Shown: positions 11,772 through 21,675, counted from the stretch's first letter. The stretch: DNA of 64,000 bases from Burkholderia sp. TSV86 (GCF_001522865.1 NZ_LOWB01000109.1:1-64000), one strand, 5' to 3'. A program made the numbers and translations. Notes: a model not told the origin generated them from the sequence alone.

Positions 11772-13556
11772 ATGCTGCCTGCCCAAAAACATATCCTCGA
11801 AACTCTTCTCGACAACAGCGTGAAGCAGGTCGTCGCCGCATCGAAAGGCGCGGCCGACGCCGCCTTCGTGACGCCGGCGATCACGCTCGAGCGCCCGAAG
11901 GCAGCCGCGCACGGCGACATCGCATGCAACGTCGCGCTGCAGCTCGCGAAGCCCCTGGCCGCGAATCCGCGCCAGCTCGCCGAGCAGATCGTCGCCGCGC
12001 TGACCGCCCAGCCGGAAGCGGCGGGCCTCGTCGAGGCGGCGGAAATCGCCGGCCCCGGCTTCATCAATCTGCGCCTGTCGGCCGCGTCGAAGCAGGCGGT
12101 GATCGGCGCCGTGCTCGCCGAGGGCGCGGCGTTCGGCAAGAGCGAGCGCGAAAAAGGCAAACGCGTGCTGGTCGAATTCGTCTCCGCCAACCCGACCGGC
12201 CCGCTGCACGTCGGCCACGGCCGCCAGGCGGCGCTCGGCGACGCGATCTCGAACGTGCTCGCGAGCCAAGGCTACGCGGTGCATCGCGAGTTCTATTACA
12301 ACGACGCCGGCGTGCAGATCCATAACCTCGCGGTATCGACGCAAGCACGCGCGCGCGGCCTGAAACCAGGCGATGCGGGCTGGCCGGAGGCAGCGTACAA
12401 CGGCGAATACATCGCCGACATCGCGCGCGGCTACTTGAACGGCGAAACGGTCGCGGCAAGCGACGGCGAGCCGGTGACCGGCAAGGGCGACGCCGAGGAT
12501 CTCGAGGCGATCCGCAAGTTCGCGGTCGCGTATCTGCGCCGCGAGCAAGACATGGATCTGAAGGCATTCGGCGTCAAGTTCGATCAGTACTATCTCGAAT
12601 CGTCGCTGTACAAGGAAGGCCGCGTCGAGAAGACGGTCGACGCGCTCGTCGCGGCTGGCGTGACCTACGAGCAGGAAGGCGCGCTGTGGCTGCGCACGAC
12701 CGACGACGGCGACGACAAGGACCGCGTGATGCGCAAGTCGGACGGCACTTACACGTACTTCGTGCCGGACGTCGCCTACCACGTGACGAAGTGGGAACGC
12801 GGCTACACCAAGGTGATCAACATCCAGGGCTCGGACCATCACGGCACGATCGCGCGCGTGCGCGCCGGCCTGCAGGGGCTGCATATCGGCATACCCAAGG
12901 GTTATCCCGACTACGTGCTGCACAAGATGGTCACCGTGATGCGCGACGGTCAGGAAGTGAAGATTTCAAAGCGCGCGGGCAGCTACGTGACGGTGCGCGA
13001 CCTGATCGAATGGTCGGGCGGCGCGGCGCCCGGCTCCGAGGCGTCGCCCGAGCAGATCGACGAGGCGACGATCACGCGCGGCCGCGACGCGGTGCGCTTT
13101 TTCCTGATCTCGCGCAAGGCGGACACGGAGTTCGTGTTCGACATTGATCTTGCGTTGAAACAGAACGACGAAAATCCGGTCTACTACGTGCAGTACGCGC
13201 ACGCACGGATCTGCTCGGTGCTCGCCGAATGGAAGTCGCGCTACGGCGCGACCGACGCGCAGCTATCGAGCGCCGACTTGTCGCCGCTCGATAGCAAGCA
13301 GGCGACGGCGCTGATGCAAAAGCTCGCCGAATACCCCGATGTGCTCACGCACGCGGCGAACGAGCTGGCGCCACACGCCGTTGCGTTCTATCTGCGCGAT
13401 CTCGCGGGCGAGTTTCACTCGTTCTACAATGCGGAGCGCGTGCTCGTCGACGAAGCCGCGCCGCGCAACGCGCGCGCCGCGCTCCTCGCGGCGACGCGTC
13501 AGGTGCTCGAAAACGGCCTCGCGATGCTCGGCGTATCCGCACCGAGCAAGATGTAA
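11772..13556 (+). CDS. argS: Arginyl-tRNA synthetase
   Basis: A class I aminoacyl-tRNA synthetase of 594 residues that charges tRNA-Arg. The N-terminal ArgRS-specific domain (about 1-105) is followed by [14 protein letters not shown], carrying the HIGH-type motif HVGH (146-149). The catalytic domain includes [12 protein letters not shown]. The KMSKS counterpart is KISKR at 397-401. The C-terminal DALR anticodon-binding domain covers about 460-594 and includes [11 protein letters not shown] near its start. Length and motifs are those of a complete enzyme. The ATG at 11772 is the first in frame; the ribosome site is weak. Confidence 0.96.
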   Translation: MLPAQKHILETLLDNSVKQVVAASKGAADAAFVTPAITLERPKAAAHGDIACNVALQLAKPLAANPRQLAEQIVAALTAQPEAAGLVEAAEIAGPGFINLRLSAASKQAVIGAVLAEGAAFGKSEREKGKRVLVEFVSANPTGPLHVGHGRQAALGDAISNVLASQGYAVHREFYYNDAGVQIHNLAVSTQARARGLKPGDAGWPEAAYNGEYIADIARGYLNGETVAASDGEPVTGKGDAEDLEAIRKFAVAYLRREQDMDLKAFGVKFDQYYLESSLYKEGRVEKTVDALVAAGVTYEQEGALWLRTTDDGDDKDRVMRKSDGTYTYFVPDVAYHVTKWERGYTKVINIQGSDHHGTIARVRAGLQGLHIGIPKGYPDYVLHKMVTVMRDGQEVKISKRAGSYVTVRDLIEWSGGAAPGSEASPEQIDEATITRGRDAVRFFLISRKADTEFVFDIDLALKQNDENPVYYVQYAHARICSVLAEWKSRYGATDAQLSSADLSPLDSKQATALMQKLAEYPDVLTHAANELAPHAVAFYLRDLAGEFHSFYNAERVLVDEAAPRNARAALLAATRQVLENGLAMLGVSAPSKM

Positions 13557-13576
13557 CGCCGAAGCCGTCGGCAAGC

Positions 13577-13599
13577 GCCGCGGCGCGCTGCGCCGCGGC
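13577..13599 (+). terminator. Intrinsic terminator after argS
   Basis: GCCGCGGCGC-GCT-GCGCCGCGGC is a 10-bp perfect stem with a 3-base loop, 20 bases after the argS stop. It is followed by a T-richer run (TGATTCACGATTCTTTT). Confidence 0.55.
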
Positions 13600-13633
13600 T
13601 GATTCACGATTCTTTTCGCAGGTGACTCAAGCA

Positions 13634-14491
13634 ATGGCAAAACCACGCCGCACGTCGAAGCAATCGAAGCAAGCCGGAGGAACATTTCTTGGTATCGTGC
13701 TGGGCCTGATCGTCGGCCTGGCCATCGCGGTGGTGGTCGCGCTGTATATCACCCGCGCACCGTCACCATTCGTGTCGAAAGTGGCACCGCCCACCGACAA
13801 CAACGCCAGCCAGCCCCAGCAATACGACCCGAACCGCGCACTGCAAGGCAAGACGCCCGGCCAGCCGGTCGCGCCGCAGGCCGCGCAGCCCGCTCCGTCG
13901 AACACCGCGCCCGGCCAGGCAACGGCCCCGAACCAGCCGCCGCTGCTGTCCGAGCCGCAGATCGTCGAGGTGCCGGGCAGCAATGGCAGGAACACGTCGA
14001 ATACCTCCGACACGTCGGATAACGACAACTCGGACAGCGGCGTCGCCGTTGCGCCGAAGCCTGCCGACACCACGCCGCCGGTGAAGAAACCGCAGGCGAA
14101 CGCAAGCAATAACGGCACGCCGCCGCGCCCATCCGGTACCGGCACGTCCAGCGCCGAAACGCCGCAAAAAAACGCGCAGACGCAAGCGCCGAAGAGCGCG
14201 TCATCGCCGGCCAGCGCCGCGGCCAAGCCCGCTGCGCCTGCCGCCGACGCGAACACCGGTTACCTGCTGCAAGTCGGCGCGTACAAGACCGAATCGGATG
14301 CCGAGCAGCAACGCGCACGCCTCGGCTTCCAAGGCTTCGAATCGAAAGTGACGAAACGCGACGTCAACGGCGTGACCTACTATCGCGTGCGAGTCGGGCC
14401 GTTCTCGAAATTCGACGAGATGAACTCGGCACGTCAGCGGTTGTCCGATGCGGGTATCGACACTGCGGTCATTCGTTTTACGAAACAGTAA
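13634..14491 (+). CDS. SPOR domain protein (FtsN-like)
   Basis: A 285-residue bitopic membrane protein. A short basic cytoplasmic tail (KPRRTSKQSKQ) and a membrane helix (about 18-40, LGIVLGLIVGLAIAVVVALY) are followed by a long Pro/Ala/Ser/Asn-rich periplasmic linker (about 50-205). The C-terminal SPOR domain (about 208-283) has YLLQVGAYKTESDAEQQ and TYYRVRVGPF. SPOR domains bind denuded septal peptidoglycan glycans, so a role in cell division is likely, as in FtsN. ATG 13634 is chosen because AGGTGA lies 9 bases upstream. It follows argS and precedes dsbA on the same strand. Confidence 0.88.
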   Translation: MAKPRRTSKQSKQAGGTFLGIVLGLIVGLAIAVVVALYITRAPSPFVSKVAPPTDNNASQPQQYDPNRALQGKTPGQPVAPQAAQPAPSNTAPGQATAPNQPPLLSEPQIVEVPGSNGRNTSNTSDTSDNDNSDSGVAVAPKPADTTPPVKKPQANASNNGTPPRPSGTGTSSAETPQKNAQTQAPKSASSPASAAAKPAAPAADANTGYLLQVGAYKTESDAEQQRARLGFQGFESKVTKRDVNGVTYYRVRVGPFSKFDEMNSARQRLSDAGIDTAVIRFTKQ

Positions 14492-14536
14492 ACCGCTTGC
14501 AGCGCCGTTACTCACCCAACTGATCGAATAATCAAC

Positions 14537-15175
14537 ATGAAAAAACTGCTCAACACGCTGTTCCTGTCCTTGAGCCTTGTCGCGGGCCTGGCTCATGCGT
14601 CGCCCGCCGCCCCGGTGGCCGGTAAGGACTACGAGGTGATGAAGTCGCCTCAGCCGGTGTCGGCGCCGGCCGGCAAGGTCGAGGTGATCGAGTTCTTCTG
14701 GTACGGCTGCCCGCACTGCTACGAGTTCGAACCGACGGTCGAGGCCTGGGTGAAGAAGGAAGGCGACAAGATTGCGTTCAAGCGCGTGCCCGTCGCGTTC
14801 CGTGACGATTTCGTTCCGCATACGAAGCTGTTCTATGCATTGTCGGCGCTCGGTATCTCGGAGAAGGTCACGCCCGCCGTGTTCGATGCGATCCACAAGC
14901 AGAAAAACTATCTGCTGACGCCGCAAGCGCAAGCCGACTTCCTCGCGACCCAAGGCGTCGACAAGAAGAAGTTCCTCGACGCGTACAATTCGTTCAGCGT
15001 GCAAGGCCAAGCGAAACAAGCTGCCGAGCAACTGAAGAACTACGCCATCGACGGAGTGCCGACGATCGTCGTCCAAGGCAAGTACAAGACGGGGCCGGCT
15101 TATACGAACAGCCTCGAGGGCACCGCGCAGGTGCTCGACTTCCTCGTCAAGCAAGTGCAGGGCAAGAAGCTGTAA
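14537..15175 (+). CDS. dsbA: Periplasmic thiol:disulfide interchange protein DsbA
   Basis: A 212-residue precursor with a signal peptide (1-21, ending AHA|SP). The thioredoxin-fold active site CPHC (Cys58-Cys61) lies in FFWYGCPHCYEF, and the cis-Pro loop is GVPTIV. It oxidises cysteine pairs of exported proteins and is itself reoxidised by DsbB in the inner membrane. The helical insert typical of DsbA (about 80-150) is present. It sits 45 bases after the SPOR-domain gene, an order common in Burkholderia. Confidence 0.95.
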   Translation: MKKLLNTLFLSLSLVAGLAHASPAAPVAGKDYEVMKSPQPVSAPAGKVEVIEFFWYGCPHCYEFEPTVEAWVKKEGDKIAFKRVPVAFRDDFVPHTKLFYALSALGISEKVTPAVFDAIHKQKNYLLTPQAQADFLATQGVDKKKFLDAYNSFSVQGQAKQAAEQLKNYAIDGVPTIVVQGKYKTGPAYTNSLEGTAQVLDFLVKQVQGKKL

Positions 15176-15208
15176 CGCTTGTGCGTGCCCATCATCGATA
15201 GCGCCGGC

Positions 15209-15985
15209 ATGACCGCTTCGCCCTCCGTCAAGGTCTTCATCACCGGCGCATCGAGCGGCCTCGGGCTCGCGCTCGCCGCCGAATATGCGCGGCAGGGCGC
15301 GACGCTCGGCCTCGTCGCCCGGCGCGGCGAGGCCCTCGCCGAATTCGCGCAACGCTTTCCGTCGTCATCGATTTCGATCTATCCCGCCGACGTGCGTGAC
15401 GCCGGCGCGCTTGCGCAGGCCGCCGCACGCTTTGTCGCCGCGCATGGCTGCCCGGATGTCGTGATCGCGAACGCCGGCATCAGCAAGGGCGCGATCACCG
15501 GCGAAGGCGATCTCGACGCGTTTCGCGAGATCATGGATGTCAACTACTACGGGATGGTCGCGACATTCGAGCCGTTTATCGCGCCGATGACGGCTGCGCG
15601 GCACGGCACGCTCGTCGGCATCGCCAGCGTCGCCGGCGTGCGCGGGCTGCCGGGCTCGGGCGCATACAGCGCGTCCAAGGCGGCCGCGATCAAGTATCTC
15701 GAGGCGCTGCGGGTCGAACTGCGGGCCGCGCAGGTGGCGGTCGTGACGATCGCGCCCGGCTACATCCGCACGCCGATGACCGAGCACAATCCTTATCCGA
15801 TGCCGTTTTTACTCGATGCCGAGCGCTTCGCCGCTCAGGCGGTGAAGGCGATTGCGCGTCAGGCGTCGTTTCGCGTGATTCCGTGGCAAATGGGTGTCGT
15901 CGCGAAGCTGCTGCACGTGCTGCCGCGCTGGCTATACGATCGCCTCTTCGAAAAGGCGCCGCGCAAACCGCGCGCGACGAAATAG
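15209..15985 (+). CDS. Short-chain dehydrogenase/reductase
   Basis: A 258-residue Rossmann-fold oxidoreductase. The cofactor motif is TGASSGLG (near residue 10), followed by NAG (VVIANAGISKG). The catalytic set is a Ser in GIASVAG and the YSASK motif (Tyr and Lys) with PG (IAPGYIRTPM) after it. The basic residues after the second strand (VARRGE) favour NADP(H). The substrate is unknown. ATG 15209 is preferred over an in-frame TTG 30 bases earlier because the fold begins right after it. It lies 33 bases after dsbA, so read-through from that promoter is plausible. Confidence 0.88.
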   Translation: MTASPSVKVFITGASSGLGLALAAEYARQGATLGLVARRGEALAEFAQRFPSSSISIYPADVRDAGALAQAAARFVAAHGCPDVVIANAGISKGAITGEGDLDAFREIMDVNYYGMVATFEPFIAPMTAARHGTLVGIASVAGVRGLPGSGAYSASKAAAIKYLEALRVELRAAQVAVVTIAPGYIRTPMTEHNPYPMPFLLDAERFAAQAVKAIARQASFRVIPWQMGVVAKLLHVLPRWLYDRLFEKAPRKPRATK

Positions 15986-16604
15986 CGAAGCGGCCCGTCC
16001 GGTTCCGTTCGGGCGGATGGAGCCACGCACGGCTATTCATCGTTCGCCGGATTTCCCCCTCCTCTTTGCGCCGGCTCTCATCGCGAGCGGCATCTCGCAA
16101 CGCCGATGGCCGACGCAGTGCTCGCGGCGCGGGCTCGTCGGCCGCCGGGCGATTCTATGCGCCTGCGCCACACGCAAGGGCGCGCGCCCAGCGCAGCAAG
16201 CATGCATGCGGCATTCACCTTCGCGCACACCGGTCATCGATCCGCAGCGGCATTCCCCTCGCGCCGCGATATCCGGTGCGACCGACATCGTACTTCCACT
16301 ACCGGTCAACCCTGTGAGTCGACGCACAGAATGGTTCATCACTTGACACGCGTCGATTATATGATGATCATCATTCAAAAATATCCAAGGGCCACACCGA
16401 GCGAAGTACGGCATGGCGGCGGCGCGGTCACGCAATAAAAAGCGTGCCGCGTCGCCCGGGCCGTTTCGTCGAATCGTTCGCTACTCGCCCGACACCGACG
16501 GCGACAGCCGATCGCCCGTTTTTTCAACGTTGCAAACCGAACGGCTCAGGCGATGCATTGCGTCGTCTGCGCGCCGAATGACGACCCGCGAGGAGAACCG
16601 AGAC
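15986..16604. other. Intergenic region with efflux-operon promoter, no supported gene
   Basis: About 600 bases between the SDR and the efflux adaptor. The left 330 bases hold only shadow frames. The right part is AT-richer around 16335-16390 and contains a TTGACA, a 12-mer shared with the downstream tetR promoter, and a 14-bp palindrome, listed separately. Confidence 0.5.
16343..16374 (+). promoter_or_regulatory. Candidate promoter and operator of the efflux operon
   Basis: TTGACA (16343-16348) is followed by TCGATTATATGA (16353-16364) and the perfect palindrome ATGATGATCATCAT (16361-16374). The 12-mer recurs in inverse orientation over the -10 box of the tetR gene downstream (20837-20848). 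An operator placed right after a -35 box is the classic position for a repressor. Which -10 is used is unclear. Confidence 0.45.
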
Positions 16605-17693
16605 TTGAGCGAAAATCGTCCCGATGTGCAGGCACCCCTGGGCAGCGGCCAGCCTCCGCGACGCAGACCCAAGCTGGTCGTGCCCGCCATTGCCGTACTG
16701 TTGATTGCGCTGATCGCCTATGGCCTCTACTGGTGGGGCCGGGGACGCTACCTCGAAACCACCGACGACGCATATGTCGGCGGCAACATCACAGTCATCT
16801 CGCCGCATGTCGCGGGCTACGTGTCGGATCTGCTCGTCGACGACAATCAGCGCGTGCGTGCAGGCCAGCCGCTGCTGTTGCTCCATCAGAGCGACTACGA
16901 GGCTGAACTCGATGCGGCGAAGGCGAGCGAGGCGGAGATCGGCGCGTCCCGCCAGCGGCTCGCCGCGCAGCGCGCGCTGCAGCAGCAAGTGATCGACCAG
17001 GCGAGCGCCGATGTCGACGAGAAAAAGGCCGCATTGAATTTCGCGCAAACCGATGCGGCGCGCTACCGCAGGCTCGCCGTGACCGAAGCCGGCACGCGGC
17101 AAAGCGAGGAGCGCTCGAGCGCCGCGTTACAGCAAGCCAAGGCGCAGCTCGACGCCGCCAATGCCCGGCTGCGCGCGGCCCGTCAGCAGATCGCGGTGCT
17201 CGACGGACAGATTGCCGAAGCCAACGCGTCGCAGCAACGTTCCGGCGCGGCGCGGCGCACGGCGCAGCTCAATCTGGGCTACACCGAGCTACGTGCGCCG
17301 ATCGACGGCTATGTCGGCAACCGCGCCGCGCATCTCGGCAGCTACGTGACACCCGGCACCCAACTGATGTCGGTCGTCGCGTCGAGCGGCCTGTGGATCG
17401 ACGCGAATTTCAAGGAAGACCAGCTCACTGCGATGAAACCCGGCCAGCCGGCCAAGGTCTGCGCGGACGTCCTGCCGTCGAAGTGCTTCCAAGGACACGT
17501 GCAACGCCTTGCTCCGGCGACAGGCGCGGTATTCAGCGTGATTCCCCCGCAAAATGCCACCGGCAATTTCACGCGCATCGTCCAGCGCGTGCCGGTACGC
17601 ATCGCGCTCGACGGCGCGGACGGCGTGCTCGGCATCCTGCGGCCCGGACTGTCCGCCACCGTGACGGTCGATACGCGCGGAGCCGTCAGGTGA
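16605..17693 (+). CDS. EmrA/HlyD-type efflux adaptor (membrane fusion protein)
   Basis: A 362-residue periplasmic adaptor of an MFS tripartite pump. A Pro/Arg-rich cytoplasmic start precedes one membrane helix (about 26-45, LVVPAIAVLLIALIAYGLYW). The first lipoyl half follows (TTDDAYVGGNITVISPHVAGYV), then a long coiled coil (about 105-215), the second lipoyl half (LGYTELRAPIDGYVGNR) and a beta-barrel. It bridges the inner-membrane pump and the outer-membrane channel. The TTG start is chosen for AGGAG 9 bases upstream; an in-frame ATG at 16578 is the alternative but has no ribosome site. The stop overlaps the pump start by 4 bases. Confidence 0.9.
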   Translation: MSENRPDVQAPLGSGQPPRRRPKLVVPAIAVLLIALIAYGLYWWGRGRYLETTDDAYVGGNITVISPHVAGYVSDLLVDDNQRVRAGQPLLLLHQSDYEAELDAAKASEAEIGASRQRLAAQRALQQQVIDQASADVDEKKAALNFAQTDAARYRRLAVTEAGTRQSEERSSAALQQAKAQLDAANARLRAARQQIAVLDGQIAEANASQQRSGAARRTAQLNLGYTELRAPIDGYVGNRAAHLGSYVTPGTQLMSVVASSGLWIDANFKEDQLTAMKPGQPAKVCADVLPSKCFQGHVQRLAPATGAVFSVIPPQNATGNFTRIVQRVPVRIALDGADGVLGILRPGLSATVTVDTRGAVR

Positions 17694-19294
17694 GCAGCAC
17701 CTCGGAGGCGATCGCGCAAAACGCGCCCCCCGCGCCTGCCGCAGCGGGCGCGCCCCCGCCCGCTTGGCCGTTCGCCGTGATGTGCGTCGGCATGTTCATC
17801 GCGCTGCTCGACATCCAAATCGTCGCATCGTCGCTGCAGGATATCGGCGGCGGCCTCAACGCGGCGCAAGACGAGATCGGCTGGGTGCAGACCGCCTACC
17901 TGATCGCCGAAATCACGGTGATCCCGATGTCGGGCTGGCTCACGCGAGTCTTCTCGACGCGCCTGCTGTTCGTCGGCTCGGCGCTCGGCTTTACCTTCGC
18001 CAGCATGCTATGCGGATTGGCATGGAATATCGAGAGCATGATCGTGTTCCGCGCGGTGCAGGGTGTGCTGGGCGCATCGATGATTCCGACGGTCTTCACG
18101 TCGTCGTTCCACTACTTCGAAGGCAAGCGCCGCGTGCTCGCCGCCGCGGTGATCGGCACGATCGGCTCGATGGCGCCGGCGCTCGGTCCGGTCGTCGGCG
18201 GCTGGATCACCGATACGGCAAATTGGCGCTGGCTGTTTTATGTGAACCTCGTGCCGGGTCTGCTCGTCGCGCTTGGCGTATCGCTCGGCGGCGACATCGA
18301 CCGTCCCGACCGGTCGCTGCTTCGCGACGCCGACTATCCCGGCATTGCGCTAATGGCGCTCTTTCTCGGCACGCTCGAATACGTGCTCGAAGAAGGTTCG
18401 CGCTGGAATTGGTTCGACGATGCGACCATCCGGCGCTGCGCCATGATCTCCGCATGCGCGGGCCTGCTGTTCATCGCGCGCTCGCTGAGCTATGCGAACC
18501 CGGTCGTCGACCTGCGCGCGTTCGGCAACCGGAATTTCACGGTCGGCTGCCTGTTGTCGTTCATGACCGGAGTCGGCACGTTCTCGACGATTTATCTGAC
18601 GCCGCTCTTCCTCGGCTACGTGCGCGGCTACAGCGCATGGCAAACCGGCATCGCGATGATCCCGACCGGATTGGCCGCGCTGATAGGCGTGCCGTGCTAC
18701 GTGATGCTCGCGCGCAAGACGGATTTGCGCTGGCTGATGATGTTCGGCATGGCGATGTTCGGCCTGTCGATGTGGAATTTCCGCTTCATCACGCACGACT
18801 GGGGAGGCGATCAGTTGCTTTGGCCGCAACTGCTGCGCGGCTTCCCGCAAGTGTTTGCGGTCGCGCCGGCCGTCACGCTCGGGCTCGGCAGCCTGCAGCC
18901 CGAGCGGCTTAAATATGCGAGCGGCCTTTTCAACATGATGCGCAACCTCGGCGGCGCGGTCGGCATCGCGGTGGTCAGCGCGCTGCTGAACAACCGGACC
19001 AACCAGCATTTCTACGACATCGCAACGCATCTGACACCCGCCAACGCACCGATGCAATCGATGCTGCACGGCCTGCAAACTCGACTGACCGGCGTGCTCG
19101 GCTCGCCGCAGGCGGCCGGGGTCGCGTCACTCAAGGAGCTGCACGACGTCGCATTCCGCGAAGCGCAGACCATGGCCTACGGCGACGTGCTCACGATCAT
19201 CATGGTGGGCTTCACGCTCGCGACGCTTATCGTGCCGCTGATGCGCAAAGTCTCCCCGCCCCCGCCGCCCAAACCGGCCGGCAAAGCACATTGA
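17690..19294 (+). CDS. EmrB/QacA-family MFS drug efflux pump
   Basis: A 534-residue inner-membrane transporter with about 14 predicted helices (DHA2 family). It exports drugs or other hydrophobic compounds using proton influx. Visible family motifs are the LDIQIVASSLQDI stretch in helix 1, WVQTAYLIAEITVIPMSGWL, the motif-C region GPVVGGWITDTANWRWLFYVN, and a long hydrophilic loop near the C-terminus. The GTG start overlaps the adaptor stop (GTGA), so the two are translationally coupled. The actual substrates are not predictable; the name Emr describes architecture only. Confidence 0.92.
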   Translation: MSSTSEAIAQNAPPAPAAAGAPPPAWPFAVMCVGMFIALLDIQIVASSLQDIGGGLNAAQDEIGWVQTAYLIAEITVIPMSGWLTRVFSTRLLFVGSALGFTFASMLCGLAWNIESMIVFRAVQGVLGASMIPTVFTSSFHYFEGKRRVLAAAVIGTIGSMAPALGPVVGGWITDTANWRWLFYVNLVPGLLVALGVSLGGDIDRPDRSLLRDADYPGIALMALFLGTLEYVLEEGSRWNWFDDATIRRCAMISACAGLLFIARSLSYANPVVDLRAFGNRNFTVGCLLSFMTGVGTFSTIYLTPLFLGYVRGYSAWQTGIAMIPTGLAALIGVPCYVMLARKTDLRWLMMFGMAMFGLSMWNFRFITHDWGGDQLLWPQLLRGFPQVFAVAPAVTLGLGSLQPERLKYASGLFNMMRNLGGAVGIAVVSALLNNRTNQHFYDIATHLTPANAPMQSMLHGLQTRLTGVLGSPQAAGVASLKELHDVAFREAQTMAYGDVLTIIMVGFTLATLIVPLMRKVSPPPPPKPAGKAH

Positions 19295-19308
19295 CGAGGG
19301 CCCCGCTC

Positions 19309-20805
19309 ATGCTCCCGATCCGCCGTTCCCGACCGCTTGCCGCGCTCGCCGCCCCGCTCGCCGGTGCGGCGCTGCTGGCCGGCTGCACCGCCGGGCCGGA
19401 CTACCGGCCCAGCGCGTCGGCACTGCCGCCGGCCTATGCGAGCCAGGACGCGTTGCGCTCGCTGCAAGCCGCGCCGTCCACGCGTGCGCCGTCGCTCGAC
19501 ACGTGGTGGCTCGGCTTCAACGATTCGATGCTGACCCGCATTATCGATCGCGTCCTGGCGCAAAATCTCGATCTCGCCGCCGCCGACGCGCGCATCGCCC
19601 AAGCGCGCGCGGCCGCAGCGGAAGCAGGTGCGCTGTATCTACCGCAACTGACACTGCAAGGCGAGGCCGCTCGTCAGCGCCAATCGCTCGAAGCGCCACT
19701 CGGCCGAATCGGCAGCGCGCTGCCCGGCTATGAACGCGGTCAGACGCATACCCGGCTCGGCATCGGCGCGAGTTGGGAGCTGGATCTCGCGGGCGGCCTG
19801 CGCCGGCAGGCCGAAGCCGCCAGCGCCGAAGCTGCCGCGGCCGACGCGCTGCGCGCCGGCACGCGCGTATCGGTCGCGGCGGATGCGGCCGACGCGTATT
19901 TCCGTCTGCGCGGCTTGCAAGCGCGAATCGCGATCGTATCCGCGCAAATCGACGCGAATGCGCGCCTCACGGCGCTCGTGCGGGAGCGCGTCGCCAACGG
20001 CGTGGCGACGCAGCGCGAGCAGGCCGAGGCGAACGCCCGGCTCGCGCAGACCCGCGCGCTTTTGCCGCCGCTGCGCGCGGAGCACGCGCAGCAGATCAAC
20101 CGGCTCGACATCCTGATGGGCGCGGCGCCCGGCACGTCCGCCGCCGAGTTGGCCGCGCCCGGCGCGGATTTCACGGTGCCCGGCCTGCCCTCCGACATCC
20201 GCCCGGACGCGCTGCTGCGCCGCCGGCCCGACGTGGTCGCCGCCGAGCGCCGCGTCGCAGCAACGAATGCGGGCATCGGCGCGGCGCTCGCCGAGTATTA
20301 CCCATCGGTTTCGCTATCCGGCATTCTCGGCTTCGAGGCGTTAAACGGCCCGCTCTTCAAATCGGCAGCATTCCAGCCCGGCGCGCTCGCCGGGCTGCGC
20401 TGGCGACTATTCGATTTCGGCCGCGTGGATTCGGAGGTCGCGCACGCAAAGGGCCGCTATGCAGAAGCGCTTGCGCAATATCGCCAATCGGTCTTGCGCG
20501 CGGCCGAGGATGTCGAGAACGCGGTGACGACATGGGCGCAGCTCGATGCGCAGCGCAACGAAGTCGCGCATCAGGTCGAAGCCGAATCCACCGCACAGCG
20601 CTCGGCGCGCGAAGCGTATGCGCAAGGGGATGCGAGCCTCGTCGAAGTGCTGATCGAAGACCAGCAACTGCTCGCCGCGCGCGCGGAACTTGCCCGCCTG
20701 CAAGCTGATCAGGCGCGCGCGGCCGTTGCAACGTTCCGCGCGCTCGGCGGCGGCTGGGAAGCCCCCGGCGCCGCTGCACCGCCCGCCGTCGCATCCGCGC
20801 GCTGA
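19309..20805 (+). CDS. Outer-membrane efflux lipoprotein (NodT/OprM family)
   Basis: A 498-residue TolC-like channel. The signal peptide ends in the lipobox LLAGC (about residues 18-22), so it is a lipid-anchored outer-membrane factor. Two OEP repeats follow, each with long helical segments (AQNLDLAAADARIAQARA; VRERVANGVATQREQAEA; AYAQGDASLVEVLIEDQQLL) and the RPDVVAAERRVAATNAGIGAA hallmark of the NodT family. The ATG at 19309 has GAGGG 8 bases upstream, although the frame is open back to a TTG overlapping the pump stop. It completes the adaptor-pump-channel operon. Confidence 0.93.
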   Translation: MLPIRRSRPLAALAAPLAGAALLAGCTAGPDYRPSASALPPAYASQDALRSLQAAPSTRAPSLDTWWLGFNDSMLTRIIDRVLAQNLDLAAADARIAQARAAAAEAGALYLPQLTLQGEAARQRQSLEAPLGRIGSALPGYERGQTHTRLGIGASWELDLAGGLRRQAEAASAEAAAADALRAGTRVSVAADAADAYFRLRGLQARIAIVSAQIDANARLTALVRERVANGVATQREQAEANARLAQTRALLPPLRAEHAQQINRLDILMGAAPGTSAAELAAPGADFTVPGLPSDIRPDALLRRRPDVVAAERRVAATNAGIGAALAEYYPSVSLSGILGFEALNGPLFKSAAFQPGALAGLRWRLFDFGRVDSEVAHAKGRYAEALAQYRQSVLRAAEDVENAVTTWAQLDAQRNEVAHQVEAESTAQRSAREAYAQGDASLVEVLIEDQQLLAARAELARLQADQARAAVATFRALGGGWEAPGAAAPPAVASAR

Positions 20806-20836
20806 GCAACGGCATCGAGCAAACCGATGATGGGCG

Positions 20837-20848
20837 TCATATAATCGA
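20837..20848 (-). promoter_or_regulatory. Candidate operator over the tetR -10 box
   Basis: The minus strand reads TCGATTATATGA, identical over 12 bases to the element in the efflux-operon promoter (16353-16364). On the plus strand it covers a perfect -10 hexamer TATAAT (20840-20845), 31 bases before the regulator's ATG. This suggests autorepression by the regulator. Confidence 0.45.
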
Positions 20849-20875
20849 TTCATTCTCTCTTCATAGCGTGATTCG

Positions 20876-21448
20876 ATGCGATACACTCTCGACCATAAAG
20901 CGAAGACTCGCGAGCGGATCGAAGCGGTCGCGTCCGCCCGGTTCCGTTGCGAAGGCATCGACGCAGTAGGCGTCGCAAGCCTGATGGATAGCGCGGGTCT
21001 CACTCACGGCGGCTTCTACGCCCATTTCGAATCGAAGGATGCGCTCATCGCGGCAGCAATCGCCGCCGGATTCAAGCAAACGACCGCGCGGCTGCATGCC
21101 GGTATCGTTCGTCACCCGTCGCAGCCGAAACCCGTCGCATTCGCGAAAGCGTACTTGAACGAACGCCACCGCGACGAGCCCGGCGCCGGTTGCGTCGCAG
21201 CGGCGCTTGCCGCGGAAATCGGCCGGCGCGACGATACGGTCCGCCACGTGTTTACCGACCAGCTTGAAACGCTCATCGCATGCGCAACGCCCGAATCGGG
21301 CTCACCAGCCGAGCGCCGCGATACTGCGCTCGCAGCCGTCGCGCTCGCGGTCGGCTCGCTCATGCTGTCGCGCGCGGTGGACGATTCTACGTTGTCGAAG
21401 CAATTGCTGACCGCCGGCGTCAAGGCCGTGGAGAAACTCACCGGCTGA
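20876..21448 (+). CDS. TetR/AcrR family transcriptional regulator
   Basis: A 190-residue one-domain repressor. The N-terminal TetR helix-turn-helix is at about 10-55: TRERIEAVASARFRCEGID, then VASLMDSAGLTHGGFYAHF, the signature recognition helix. The C-terminal ligand-binding helices (about 75-190) include PGAGCVAAALAAEIGR, like the TetR_C domain found beside efflux genes. It lies 70 bases downstream of the efflux operon and has its own -10 box. A 12-base element shared with the operon promoter makes it the likely local repressor of the pump. Confidence 0.9.
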   Translation: MRYTLDHKAKTRERIEAVASARFRCEGIDAVGVASLMDSAGLTHGGFYAHFESKDALIAAAIAAGFKQTTARLHAGIVRHPSQPKPVAFAKAYLNERHRDEPGAGCVAAALAAEIGRRDDTVRHVFTDQLETLIACATPESGSPAERRDTALAAVALAVGSLMLSRAVDDSTLSKQLLTAGVKAVEKLTG

Positions 21449-21675
21449 TACGCTGCAACGCCTGGCTTGCCGAGTCGCGGGCAAACCGCCCGAAGCAGCC
21501 GTCCGGTCGACCAAACGGCCTTCGTCGGCCAAACGGCGCGCCGGTTGCAAGCGCGGCGCATCCGTCCTCATCAAGAAAGCGAAAGCGCATCCGGGGCGCC
21601 GCCTCGACGCAAAAACCGCGAAAGCCGCAAAAGCGCCAGCGCCCCCAAAGGCCACCGCCCTGGCGCCCAAACCAG

